From NCBI GenBank assembly GCA_036386655.1, contig DASVVG010000130.1:1-23299 (forward strand): a DNA stretch of 23,299 nucleotides. Direction: 5' to 3'. The notes under the pieces were generated by a model that saw only the letters and a program-made list of their open reading frames with translations, was not told the DNA's origin and did no database searches. Of this stretch, positions 6,317 through 13,789 are shown in pieces. Position 1 is the stretch's first letter, and each line of letters begins with the position of its first letter. Source of the DNA: JAHWJX01 sp036386655 (lineage in GTDB: Bacteria; Pseudomonadota; Alphaproteobacteria; Caulobacterales; Caulobacteraceae). The position numbers and the translations under genes were made by a program.

Positions 6317-8386
6317 ATGAAAGGCGTCGTCACGCGTGCCCTGACCGCCGCCCTGCTGACGGTGAGCCTTCTGCTGCCGCTCTCACCGCAAGCCCAGCCC
6401 ACGCTCCGCCCCGCGATTCCCGACCCGCTGCCCGCACCTTCGGCCGCGCCTGCGCCGCCCCTCGCCACGACGGCGCCGGCTCCCGGCCGGCTGGTCCCCG
6501 GCGCCCGCCTCCCGGCCGGAGCGCCCATCCCGCAGGCCGAACTCGAGGCCTTCGTCGACGGCGCGGTGCGCGAGGCGATGGCGGGCGAGCACGTCGCCGG
6601 CATGGCCGTGTCGGTGGTGCAGAACGGCCAGGTGCTGCTGAGCAAGGGCTACGGGTTCTCCGACCTAGAGCCGGCCGCCCGCCGCGTCGATCCGAACCGC
6701 ACCCTCTTCCGCCTCGGCTCGGTGTCGAAGACCTTCACCTGGATCGCGCTGATGCAGCAGGTGGAGGCCGGCCGCGTCCGCCTCGACGCCCCGGTGAACA
6801 CCTACCTCCCCGCGGCCCTGGACGTGCCGAAGGACGGGTTCGACCGTCCGATCCGGGTGCGGGACCTGATGACCCACACGCCGGGGTTCGCCGACTCCGC
6901 GCTGGGCCACCTGTTCGAGCGCGACGTCGCCGAGGTCCGCCCGCTGGCGACGTACCTGCAGGAGGAGCGCCCGCGCCGCGTCCGCGAACCCGGCCAGTTC
7001 CCCACCTATTCGAACTACGGCGTCGGCCTCGCCGGCGCGCTCACGTCACAGGTTGCCGGGGCGCCCTTCCCCGACCTGGTGGAGCGCCGCATCACCGGCC
7101 CCCTGCGGATGACGCAGACCACCTTCCGCGAGCCGCATCCCGCCCGCTCCGGCCTGCCCGCCCCAATGGACCCGGCGCTCGCAACCCAGCTCTCCCAAGG
7201 CTTCCGCTGGAGCGGCCAAGGCTTCGACGAGCGGCCCTTAGAGTACATCCAGCAGATCGGGCCCGCGGGCTCCGCCTCCTCCACCGCCTCCGACATGGCG
7301 CGCTACATGCTGGCGATCCTCGGCGGCGGCACGCTCGAGGGCGCCAGCATCTACGGCCCGCGCACCGCGACCGCTTTCCGCACGGTGCTGCAGCGATCCG
7401 CGCCCGGAGTGGCCGGCTGGGCCCACGGCTTCATCGAGTATCCCCTGCCCGGCGGCTGGCGCGGCTACGGCCACAACGGCGCGACGCTGTCGTTCCACAC
7501 CAGCATGGTCACAGTGCCGGAGCTCGGCCTCGGCGTCTTCGTCGCCGCCAACACCGACACCGGCGCGCCGTTCGTGAACCGCGCGCCGGCGCTGATCGTC
7601 CAGCGCTTCTACGCTCCGCTCCAGCCGGCGCCGCTACGCGGCTCGCCCGCGCTGCGCGTGAACGCAGCCGCCTACGAGGGCAGCTACTTCACCACCCGTC
7701 GGGCCTACAGCGGGCTCGAGCGGTTCACCTCGATGTTCTCCGGCGTGATCTCGGTGACCGTCTCCGAGGACGGGCGCCTGCTGGTCGGCGTCGGCGACAC
7801 CGTGCAGGCGTGGGTCCCCGACGGTCCGGCGGGCCGCTTCCGCTCCGCCGACGGCGAGGCGCGCCTCGTGTTCGAGATGCAGGACGGCCGCGCCGTGCGC
7901 CTGCTGGCGCCCACCGCCGCCTACGAGCGGCTGTCCTGGCTGGAGGACCCCGGCCTTCTCGGCGTCTTCGCCGTGCTGACCCTGCTGGCCTGCGTGCTGA
8001 TCCTGCTGGGCTCGATCCTGCGCCTCGCCCGCGGCTCGCGGCAGAGCCCCGCGCAGCGTCGCTCCAGCTGGGCGGAGACGGTGACCGCGGTGCTCTGGCT
8101 CACCGCCTTCGGGGCCTTCGCGCTGTGGGCCGCCGGCGCCGCAGACGAAGCAAGCGTCGTCTACGGCTGGCCCGGCCCCGTGCTGCGCACCGCGGCCTGG
8201 AGCGGCTTCACCGCCGCGGTGCTTTCGCTCGGGCTGCTGCTGCTGCTCTTCCCGGCGCTGCGCGGCGACTGGCGCGGCGGCTGGAGCGTGTGGCGCGCGC
8301 TGCGCCACACGGCCACCGTCCTGATCCTGTGCATCTTCGCGGGCCTGCTGCTTTCCTGGGGCGCGCTCACGCCCTGGAGCGTCTAG
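6317..8386 (+). CDS. Beta-lactamase-fold serine hydrolase with C-terminal membrane helices
   Basis: A 689-aa protein of the class C beta-lactamase/PBP4*/EstB-like serine hydrolase superfamily. A signal peptide (1-26) is followed by a Pro/Ala-rich linker (about 28-70). The catalytic domain (about 72-430) has S135-V-S-K138, Y231-S-N233 and H386-N-G388, corresponding to SxxK, YxN and KTG/HxG. A small beta domain (about 445-535) follows, then four hydrophobic helices (about 547-570, 589-608, 626-645, 664-682), so the enzyme would be tethered with its catalytic domain in the periplasm. The substrate may be peptidoglycan peptides, D-amino-acid peptides or esters; family membership does not imply antibiotic resistance. 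Its stop overlaps the convergent rusA-like gene by 4 bp. Confidence 0.9.
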   Translation: MKGVVTRALTAALLTVSLLLPLSPQAQPTLRPAIPDPLPAPSAAPAPPLATTAPAPGRLVPGARLPAGAPIPQAELEAFVDGAVREAMAGEHVAGMAVSVVQNGQVLLSKGYGFSDLEPAARRVDPNRTLFRLGSVSKTFTWIALMQQVEAGRVRLDAPVNTYLPAALDVPKDGFDRPIRVRDLMTHTPGFADSALGHLFERDVAEVRPLATYLQEERPRRVREPGQFPTYSNYGVGLAGALTSQVAGAPFPDLVERRITGPLRMTQTTFREPHPARSGLPAPMDPALATQLSQGFRWSGQGFDERPLEYIQQIGPAGSASSTASDMARYMLAILGGGTLEGASIYGPRTATAFRTVLQRSAPGVAGWAHGFIEYPLPGGWRGYGHNGATLSFHTSMVTVPELGLGVFVAANTDTGAPFVNRAPALIVQRFYAPLQPAPLRGSPALRVNAAAYEGSYFTTRRAYSGLERFTSMFSGVISVTVSEDGRLLVGVGDTVQAWVPDGPAGRFRSADGEARLVFEMQDGRAVRLLAPTAAYERLSWLEDPGLLGVFAVLTLLACVLILLGSILRLARGSRQSPAQRRSSWAETVTAVLWLTAFGAFALWAAGAADEASVVYGWPGPVLRTAAWSGFTAAVLSLGLLLLLFPALRGDWRGGWSVWRALRHTATVLILCIFAGLLLSWGALTPWSV

Positions 8387-8760
8387 CCCGGCCTCATCGG
8401 CCGCACCGTCACCAGGATCCGCTCGCGCTCGCCGGCGGCGCGCTCGACCAGCAGCCGCGCCACCTGCGCGTCGTCGTGGAACACGTAGCCCTTGATCGCA
8501 TCGAGGATCGCCTTCGCCAGGTTGTCGAGGTCGATCCACGGCGGGTCGCCCAGGTACTCCATCCGGATCTCGACGGAGAACTCGCCGTAGGCCGGCCGCG
8601 ACCCGCGCCACACCTTGCGGAAGAACTCGTAGATCAGCGGCTTGTAGTAGCGGGCCTGCGTGGTCAGCCCGTCCACGACCACCTCGATCGCGCCGCCCCG
8701 CTCGCGCGCCCGCACCTTCCCCGAAACCGTCCAGCCGTCTTCCAAGAGGCTCGCCTTCAC
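8383..8760 (-). CDS. RusA-family Holliday junction resolvase
   Basis: A 125-aa protein with the RusA fold signature. WIDLDNLAKAILDAIKG (75-91) and HDDAQV (95-100) supply the acidic residues (D77, D79, D96/D97) and Lys83 that cut Holliday junctions in RusA. Length matches the family (about 120 aa). The start is inferred as GTG at 8760-8758; the frame continues upstream into the fumC start region, where there is no similarity. RusA enzymes are usually of phage origin, but no phage genes are visible here. The gene is divergent from fumC and converges on the serine hydrolase gene, with the stops overlapping. Confidence 0.87.
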   Translation of the reverse strand: MKASLLEDGWTVSGKVRARERGGAIEVVVDGLTTQARYYKPLIYEFFRKVWRGSRPAYGEFSVEIRMEYLGDPPWIDLDNLAKAILDAIKGYVFHDDAQVARLLVERAAGERERILVTVRPMRPG

Positions 8761-8812
8761 CGCTCCGTCCGACGTGCTACACCGCCGCGCCAGTTGAATC
8801 GAAGAGGGCGTG

Positions 8813-10204
8813 ATGGCGGAGACCCGCACCGAGACCGACACCTTCGGACCGATCGAGGTCGCCTCGCACCGCTACTGGGGCGCGCAGGCGCAGCGCAGCC
8901 TCGGCAACTTCCGCATCGGCTGGGAGCGCCAGCCGCTGCCGATCGTCCGCGCCCTCGGGATCGTCAAGCGCGCCGCCGCCGAGGCCAACATGGCGCTGGG
9001 CCGCCTCGACCCGCAGATCGGCCAGGCTGTCGTCCGGGCCGCCGACGAGGTGATCGAGGGCAAGCTGAACGACCACTTCCCGCTGGTCGTCTGGCAGACC
9101 GGCTCGGGCACGCAGTCGAACATGAACGCCAACGAGGTGATCTCGAACCGCGCCATCGAGATGCTGGGCGGCGAGCCGGGCTCCAAGAAGCCGGTCCACC
9201 CCAACGACCACGTCAACATGAGCCAGTCGTCGAACGACACCTACCCGACGGCCATGCACGTGGCCTGCGCGGAAGAGGTCGTGCACCGGCTCGTCCCCGC
9301 CCTGCAGAAGCTGCGCAACGCGCTGAACGACAAGGCGCAGGCTTGGGGCCACATCATCAAGATCGGCCGCACCCACACCCAGGACGCCACCCCCCTCACG
9401 CTCGGCCAGGAGTTCGGCGGCTACGCGCACCAGGTGGAGATGGGGATCGAGCGCATCGAGCAGTCCCTGCCCCGCCTGATGGAGCTGGCCCAGGGCGGCA
9501 CCGCCGTCGGCACCGGCCTCAACGCTCCCGTGGGTTTCGCCGAGCAGGTGGCCGACAAGATCGCCCAGATCACCGGCCTGCCGTTCCGCACCGCCCCGAA
9601 CAAGTTCGAGGCGCTGGCCGCGCACGACGCGATGGTCTTCAGCCACGGCGCGATCAACACGGTCGCCGCCAGCTTGTTCAAGATCGCCAACGACATCCGC
9701 TTCCTGGGCAGCGGCCCCCGCAGCGGCCTGGGCGAGCTGGCGCTGCCGGAGAACGAGCCGGGCTCCTCGATCATGCCGGGCAAGGTGAACCCCACCCAGG
9801 CCGAGGCGCTGACGCAGGTCTGCGTGCAGGTGTTCGGCAACCACGCCGCGATCACATTCGCCGGCAGCCAGGGGCACTTCGAGCTGAACGTCTTCAACCC
9901 GGTGATGGCGTACAACTTCCTGCAGTCGGTGCGCCTGCTCGCCGACGCCGCCGTCAGCTTCACCGACAATCTCGTCGTCGGCATCGAGCCCCGCGAGGAC
10001 AACATCAGGGCTGCTCTCGAGCGGTCGCTGATGCTGGTCACCGCGCTGGCGCCGAAGATCGGCTACGACGCCGCCGCCAAGATCGCCAAGACCGCCCACA
10101 AGAACGGCACCACCCTTCGGGAAGAAGCCGTCGGCGGCGGCTACGTCACCGACGCGGAGTTCGACGAGATCGTCGATCCCGCGAAGATGATCGGCCCGGG
10201 CTGA
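8813..10204 (+). CDS. fumC: Fumarate hydratase class II
   Basis: A 463-aa class II fumarase that interconverts fumarate and L-malate in the TCA cycle, as a cytoplasmic homotetramer without an iron-sulfur cluster. Seen: TGSGTQSNMN (96-105), HPNDHVNMSQSSND (129-142), IGRTHTQDATP (184-194) with the catalytic-site His188, and the superfamily signature GSSIMPGKVNPTQ (317-329) with the catalytic Ser318. Numbering matches the E. coli enzyme closely and the length is normal (E. coli 467). A GTG directly precedes the ATG at 8813 and could also serve as start; GAAGAGGG lies upstream. A terminator hairpin overlaps the stop. Confidence 0.96.
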   Translation: MAETRTETDTFGPIEVASHRYWGAQAQRSLGNFRIGWERQPLPIVRALGIVKRAAAEANMALGRLDPQIGQAVVRAADEVIEGKLNDHFPLVVWQTGSGTQSNMNANEVISNRAIEMLGGEPGSKKPVHPNDHVNMSQSSNDTYPTAMHVACAEEVVHRLVPALQKLRNALNDKAQAWGHIIKIGRTHTQDATPLTLGQEFGGYAHQVEMGIERIEQSLPRLMELAQGGTAVGTGLNAPVGFAEQVADKIAQITGLPFRTAPNKFEALAAHDAMVFSHGAINTVAASLFKIANDIRFLGSGPRSGLGELALPENEPGSSIMPGKVNPTQAEALTQVCVQVFGNHAAITFAGSQGHFELNVFNPVMAYNFLQSVRLLADAAVSFTDNLVVGIEPREDNIRAALERSLMLVTALAPKIGYDAAAKIAKTAHKNGTTLREEAVGGGYVTDAEFDEIVDPAKMIGPG

Positions 10205-10216
10205 GCCCCGGGTTTT
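10195..10216 (+). terminator. Intrinsic terminator of fumC
   Basis: CCCGGG at 10195-10200 and CCCGGG at 10207-10212 form a 6-bp stem with a 6-base loop, followed by TTTT at 10213-10216. The fumC stop codon lies within the loop, so the hairpin overlaps the end of the gene. No program was run. Confidence 0.6.
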
Positions 10217-10268
10217 CACCTCGCCCGCGCTCGCCTAAACTGCCGAGCTTCAGGGGACGGGGGTTCCG

Positions 10269-11552
10269 ATGAAGATCAGGACGAAGGCCGCGCTCGCGGC
10301 CGCGCTCGGGCTCGCCGTGCCGGCGACCGCGACGGGTCAGGCCAGCGGGCCGAAGGCGACCTACTGGGTGAGCGCCGAGACCACCAGCGGCATGGCCGCC
10401 GGCGGCATGGGCGGCATGATGCAGGGCATGGGCGGCCAGCCCGGCTATCCGCCCGGCTACACGCCGCCGAGCGTCGGCGGCGCGGTGGGCAGCGCCGCGG
10501 GCAGCGCTGTCGGCAGCGCGCTGGGCGGCTACGCGGGCTCGGTCGTCGGCGGCGCGCTGGGCGGCCTCCTCGGCCGCGGGCGCGGCAAGAAACAGGCGCA
10601 GGCCCCCGCGGCTCCGGCCGCGCAGGCTCCCGCGCCCGCCCGAACCAACTTCGTCCGCAGCCTCCGCCTCGAGCTCGGCTCCAGCCAGCGCCCGAACGGC
10701 GCCCCGTCGGCGGAGCACCTGATCCCGGCGGGCCTCAACATGGGCCCGAGCCTGCCGCTGGTGACGCCGCAGGCGACGCCGACCACGCCCTCCACGGGCT
10801 CCTACGGCATGGCCGACGGCCAGCGGCCGAAGGGCCGGATGATGATCTACTGGGGCTGCGGCGAGAAAGCCGCCGCCGCGCCGATCGTGATCGACTTCGC
10901 CACCCTCTCCGCCGGCAAGGCGCCGAACCTGCCGGTGGTGAACGTCGCCACGGGCACGGTGCCGACCGCCGGCAAGTGGGCGACGCTCGGCCTCTGGCCG
11001 AACGAGCGTTCGAACGTGAAACAGGTCCCGACCAACGGCTCGCTGGTCGGCCAGCACACGGTGCGCGGCAACTACTCGCCCGAGATCCGCTTCGCGCTGG
11101 GCGCCGGCCAGGACTTCATGGCGCCGCTGACCATCACCTCGAAGGACCGCTCGCCCGGCGGCGGCACGCGCCTCGTCTGGACCGCCGTCCCCGGCGCCAC
11201 CGGCTACTTCGCGCAGGTTATGGGCGCGCGCGAGGACCAGACCATGGTCATGTGGACCTCCAGCGCCACGGCCGCCTCGTTCAGCGCGCTGATGGACTAC
11301 GTGCCGCCCTCGGAGGTGCGCCGGCTGATCGCCTCGCGCCACGTGCTGCCGCCCTCGACGACCCAGTGCATCGTCCCCGCGGAGGTGGTGCAGGCCGCGC
11401 CCACGGCCATGCTGATGATGGTGGCCTACGGCGACGAGGTGAACGCCGCCGACCCGCCGCGCCCGGCCAAGGGGCCCTGGCACGTCAACTGGACGACGAA
11501 GGTCCGCTTCAAGTCCACCACCACCGCCATGCTGGGCGTGCCCGGCACGTGA
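10269..11552 (+). CDS. Exported glycine-zipper protein of unknown function
   Basis: A 427-aa protein that I do not recognise by name. It has a signal peptide (about 1-23), then a Met/Gly/Pro-rich segment (41-67). A very regular glycine zipper follows, with Gly at every fourth residue from 70 to 102 (nine in register), such as packs membrane helices or outer-membrane oligomers. After an Ala/Pro linker (108-125) the remaining ~300 residues look like a soluble beta-rich domain with two cysteines (YWGCGEK and TQCIVP). It is probably periplasmic or outer-membrane associated. ATG at 10269 follows GGGGACGGGGG; a CCTAAAC -10-like element sits about 30 bp upstream. The gene converges on the OmpA-domain gene across a strong hairpin. 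Confidence 0.8.
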   Translation: MKIRTKAALAAALGLAVPATATGQASGPKATYWVSAETTSGMAAGGMGGMMQGMGGQPGYPPGYTPPSVGGAVGSAAGSAVGSALGGYAGSVVGGALGGLLGRGRGKKQAQAPAAPAAQAPAPARTNFVRSLRLELGSSQRPNGAPSAEHLIPAGLNMGPSLPLVTPQATPTTPSTGSYGMADGQRPKGRMMIYWGCGEKAAAAPIVIDFATLSAGKAPNLPVVNVATGTVPTAGKWATLGLWPNERSNVKQVPTNGSLVGQHTVRGNYSPEIRFALGAGQDFMAPLTITSKDRSPGGGTRLVWTAVPGATGYFAQVMGAREDQTMVMWTSSATAASFSALMDYVPPSEVRRLIASRHVLPPSTTQCIVPAEVVQAAPTAMLMMVAYGDEVNAADPPRPAKGPWHVNWTTKVRFKSTTTAMLGVPGT

Positions 11553-11560
11553 GCCTGCGG

Positions 11561-11584
11561 ACCGGCGGCCGCCCGGCCGCCGGT
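11561..11584. terminator. Hairpin between convergent genes
   Basis: ACCGGCGGCC (11561-11570) pairs perfectly with GGCCGCCGGT (11575-11584) around a GCCC loop. It sits exactly between the stops of the glycine-zipper gene (+) and the OmpA-domain gene (-), so it could end transcription from both sides. There is no T-run, so strength is uncertain. Confidence 0.45.
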
Positions 11585-11985
11585 CACTTCAGCCAGACGA
11601 TCTCCGCCCGCCGGTTCAGCGGCTCCGGCACGCCGTCCGGGGTGCGCGCCTGCGGCTCGCTCTCGCCCTTCGCCTGCACAGCGATGATCGCAGGATCGAT
11701 CCCCTGCGGCTTCAGCGCCTCCGCGACGGTCTCGGCGCGGCGGAGCGACAGCTCCTCGTTGTACAGGGGCTCGCCGGCGCGGTCCGCATGCCCGACCACC
11801 ACGATCCGGCTTACTTGAGCAGGGTCGTAGAACGTCGCGAACTCCCGCACGAGCGTCGCGCCGCCCGGCGTCAGCTCCGCCCGGTCGAAATCGAAGTAGA
11901 CGAGAAAGCCGCGCAGGCTCGCCTCGGCCGCCCCGGCTCCGGCCGTGAGCGCCGCCGCCAGGAGGAAGGCGAGCCCGCGTCGCAT
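11584..11985 (-). CDS. OmpA-like peptidoglycan-binding domain protein
   Basis: A 133-aa exported protein: signal peptide (about 1-20, AGA-A), then a single OmpA C-terminal domain. Seen: LVYFDFDRAELTPGG (28-42), VVGHADRAG (63-71), LSLRRAETVAEAL (79-91), and a C-terminal TPDGVPEPLNRRAEI (115-129). These are the conserved strands and the Asp/Arg residues that hold the diaminopimelate of peptidoglycan in this family. No lipobox or beta-barrel is present, so it is a free periplasmic peptidoglycan binder or part of a larger assembly. Its ATG overlaps the stop of the DUF2171 gene (TGATG), so it is coupled to that gene and shares its promoter. Confidence 0.88.
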   Translation of the reverse strand: MRRGLAFLLAAALTAGAGAAEASLRGFLVYFDFDRAELTPGGATLVREFATFYDPAQVSRIVVVGHADRAGEPLYNEELSLRRAETVAEALKPQGIDPAIIAVQAKGESEPQARTPDGVPEPLNRRAEIVWLK

Positions 11986-12254
11986 CAGCCGTGACGCCAG
12001 CGGCTCTCCGCCTCGCCCTTGGTGACGCTGAGCTGCACCCGGTTGGCGTTGCTGTCGACCCGCTCCACCCAGTCGAGCGGGATGAAGTGGTGGTGCGCGT
12101 GCCCGGGAGCCACGCCGGGCTCCGTCTCGGCTTCGGCGTCGCGCCGGGTCAGCTGGATCTCGCCCTGGTCGAGCACGTGGTCCACGTCGCCGACATGGCC
12201 CCCGTCCGCGCCGATCACCTCCATGCGCTCGCGGATCGTGGTGAGGTCGACCAT
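11985..12254 (-). CDS. DUF2171 family protein
   Basis: An 89-aa protein resembling the DUF2171 family, small PRC-barrel-like proteins of unknown role found widely in alphaproteobacteria. Seen: TIRERMEVIGADGGHVGDVD (6-25), a mid-protein GHAHHHFIPLDWVERVD (51-67) and the terminal VQLSVTKGEAESRW (73-86). The ATG at 12254 has AAGGAG eight to nine bases upstream, an excellent ribosome-binding site. First gene of a two-gene operon with the OmpA-domain gene. An EcfG-like promoter (one mismatch) lies 30 bp before the start codon, suggesting general-stress control. Confidence 0.75.
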   Translation of the reverse strand: MVDLTTIRERMEVIGADGGHVGDVDHVLDQGEIQLTRRDAEAETEPGVAPGHAHHHFIPLDWVERVDSNANRVQLSVTKGEAESRWRHG

Positions 12255-12284
12255 GGCTGGGAGCTCCTTCCGTTCGCCCGGTGA

Positions 12285-12310
12285 AACGCCCCGCCGCCTC
12301 CGTAAGTTGC
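12285..12310 (-). promoter_or_regulatory. EcfG-like stress promoter for the DUF2171-ompA-domain operon
   Basis: On the minus strand, GCAAC (12310-12306), exactly 17 bases, then CGTT (12288-12285). This matches the alphaproteobacterial general-stress consensus GGAAC-N17-CGTT with one mismatch. The -10 is 30 bases from the ATG, the same distance as the promoter facing the other way. Confidence 0.45.
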
Positions 12311-12323
12311 GAGACGTTCGCAC

Positions 12324-12349
12324 GGAACACCGCTCTGCGATCCGCCGTT
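12324..12349 (+). promoter_or_regulatory. EcfG-type general-stress promoter for the hemerythrin gene
   Basis: GGAAC at 12324-12328, 17 bases, CGTT at 12346-12349: a perfect match to the consensus of the EcfG/SigT sigma factor that controls the alphaproteobacterial general stress response. The start codon follows 30 bases later. Confidence 0.75.
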
Positions 12350-12379
12350 CAACGGGCAGACTCCGAAGGAGAAAGTCAC

Positions 12380-12937
12380 ATGAACATCGGACGGACGGGC
12401 GGCTTCGCCCTGGGCGCCGCGGCGCTCGGATTCCTCGCGGGCGCGATCGCCATCAGCCCCGCGCGCAAGCTGGCCATGCAGGGCACCGAGGCGCTGATCG
12501 GCGGCGACTGGATGGACACGCTCATGGCCGAGCACAAGGTCGTGGAGAAGCTGTTCGACATGCTCTTCCAGACCGACGAGACCGAGACCAAGAAGCGCCA
12601 GGGCCTCCTCACGAAGATCGCCTACAACCTGAACAAGCACGCCGTTCAGGAAGAGAACGTCGTCTATCCCGCCCTGCGCAAGGTCGACGAGGCCCAGGCC
12701 CGCCACCTCGTCTCCGACCACGCCGACGTGAAGTCGACCCTGGCCGCGCTGCAGTACGACGTCGCCAAGGACAGCCCGCAGTGGCTCACCCTGGCCCGCC
12801 AGCTCTGGACCAGCATCCAGGAGCACGTGCGCGAGGAGGAGAACGACATCTTCCCGTCGATGCGCGAGCGGATGAGCGAGGAGGACAACGCCGCCCTCAC
12901 CCGCCGCCTGCACTGGGAAGGCATGAAGGTCGCCTGA
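12380..12937 (+). CDS. Membrane-anchored hemerythrin-domain protein
   Basis: A 185-aa protein with an N-terminal transmembrane segment (about 8-27) and a hemerythrin HHE domain that would bind a di-iron centre and react with O2, NO or peroxide. Seen: AEHKVVEKLFD (50-60) with H52, NKHAVQEENVVYP (85-97) with H87 and E91, SDHADVK (112-118) with H114, and QEHVREEENDIFP (147-159) with H149 and E153, the usual spacing of iron ligands. ATG at 12380 has AAGGAG upstream. A perfect EcfG promoter precedes it and a strong intrinsic terminator follows, so it is probably a single-gene, stress-induced transcript. Confidence 0.9.
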   Translation: MNIGRTGGFALGAAALGFLAGAIAISPARKLAMQGTEALIGGDWMDTLMAEHKVVEKLFDMLFQTDETETKKRQGLLTKIAYNLNKHAVQEENVVYPALRKVDEAQARHLVSDHADVKSTLAALQYDVAKDSPQWLTLARQLWTSIQEHVREEENDIFPSMRERMSEEDNAALTRRLHWEGMKVA

Positions 12938-12971
12938 CCCTCGCCCGCCCTTTGCGGCTTGACGCCCTGAG

Positions 12972-13009
12972 GACCCTCGGCCGAGCTTCGGCGCGGCCGA
13001 GGGTCTTTT
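12972..13009 (+). terminator. Strong intrinsic terminator after the hemerythrin gene
   Basis: GACCCTCGGCC (12972-12982) pairs perfectly over 11 bp with GGCCGAGGGTC (12995-13005). The apex contains a C(UUCG)G tetraloop, and TTTT follows at 13006-13009. The T-run ends one base before the ATG of the GST gene, which is unusual. Confidence 0.8.
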
Positions 13010-13010
13010 C

Positions 13011-13601
13011 ATGCTGAAACTGCACTACGCGCCCAAGACGCGGGCCTTCCGCATCCTCTGGCTGGTCGAGGAACTCGGCCAGCCCTACGAGCTGGTCCGC
13101 CACGAGATGGGCGAGGACGACTCCGGCTATCGGGCGATCCACCCGCACGGGAAGTTCCCCGCGATCGAGCACGACGGCGTTCCCGTGTTCGAGTCCGCCG
13201 CGATCTGCGCCTACCTGGGCGACGCCTTCCCCGCGGCGAACCTCGGGCCTCGGATCGGCGATCCGCTGCGTGGTCCGTACCTCAGCGCCCTCGCCTACTA
13301 CGCCGGCGTGATCGAGCCCGCTGCGATGTCCGCGTTCAAGAAATGGGAGTTCGACCGTCGCCAGGCGGGCTGGGTTCAATGGCCCGAGGTGGAGGCCTAC
13401 ATCCGCCGGACCCTCTCCGCCGGAGACTACGTGCTCGGCGACCGCTTCAGCGCCGCAGACGTGCTGATGGGCAGCGCCGTGCAGGTGGTGGGCTTCGGCG
13501 CCGGTCTGATGGCCAAGGAGCCGCCCTACACCCCCTACCTGGAACGCCTCGCCGCCCGTCCGGCTTTCCAACGGGCGAGGGAGATCGAGGCCGCCGCATG
13601 A
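13011..13601 (+). CDS. Glutathione S-transferase family protein
   Basis: A 196-aa GST-fold protein: an N-terminal thioredoxin-like domain (1-75) with the cis-Pro loop HPHGKFPAIE (44-53) and the glutathione-binding FESAAICAYL (60-69), then an all-helical C-terminal domain including DRFSAADVLMGS (about 144-155). It would conjugate or bind glutathione in the cytoplasm; substrate unknown. ATG 13011 gives the standard N terminus MLKLHYAP. There is no normal leader: the preceding 39 bases are the terminator hairpin and T-run of the upstream gene, with GAGGGT of the hairpin arm as the only possible Shine-Dalgarno sequence. The stop overlaps the DUF4169 start (ATGA). Confidence 0.9.
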   Translation: MLKLHYAPKTRAFRILWLVEELGQPYELVRHEMGEDDSGYRAIHPHGKFPAIEHDGVPVFESAAICAYLGDAFPAANLGPRIGDPLRGPYLSALAYYAGVIEPAAMSAFKKWEFDRRQAGWVQWPEVEAYIRRTLSAGDYVLGDRFSAADVLMGSAVQVVGFGAGLMAKEPPYTPYLERLAARPAFQRAREIEAAA

Positions 13602-13783
13602 CCGAGCCGATCAACCTCAACAAGGCCCGCAAGGCCCGCGAGAAGGCCTCCGCGAAGAAGCAGGCCGCCGAGAACCGCGTCGCCTTCGGCCGCACCAACG
13701 CCCAGAAGACGCTCACCAGGGCGCAGTCCGAAAAGGCCGAGCGCGAACTCGACGCCAAGCGCCGCCTCCACGACGACGAGTAG
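13598..13783 (+). CDS. DUF4169 family small basic protein
   Basis: A 61-aa, highly charged, Lys/Arg-rich protein matching the DUF4169 pattern: INLNKARKAREKA near the N terminus, then AENRVAFGRTNAQK (24-37), and a helical charged tail. No membrane segment or signal peptide. The function of the family is unknown. The ATG overlaps the GST stop as ATGA, so translation is coupled to the GST gene. A nucleic-acid-binding role would fit the composition but is a guess. Confidence 0.8.
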   Translation: MTEPINLNKARKAREKASAKKQAAENRVAFGRTNAQKTLTRAQSEKAERELDAKRRLHDDE

Positions 13784-13789
13784 CGGCGC

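Noticed and set aside
6317..8386. Beta-lactamase resistance gene
   Set aside because: SxxK, YxN and HxG motifs show the broad serine hydrolase superfamily, but size, linker and membrane tail differ from AmpC-type beta-lactamases.
5518..10272. Very long open frame (over 1500 codons, +) across several genes
   Set aside because: Arg/Pro-rich low-complexity translation, and it overlaps sspB-downstream peptidase, serine hydrolase, RusA and fumC genes that all carry clear family motifs; an artefact of high GC.
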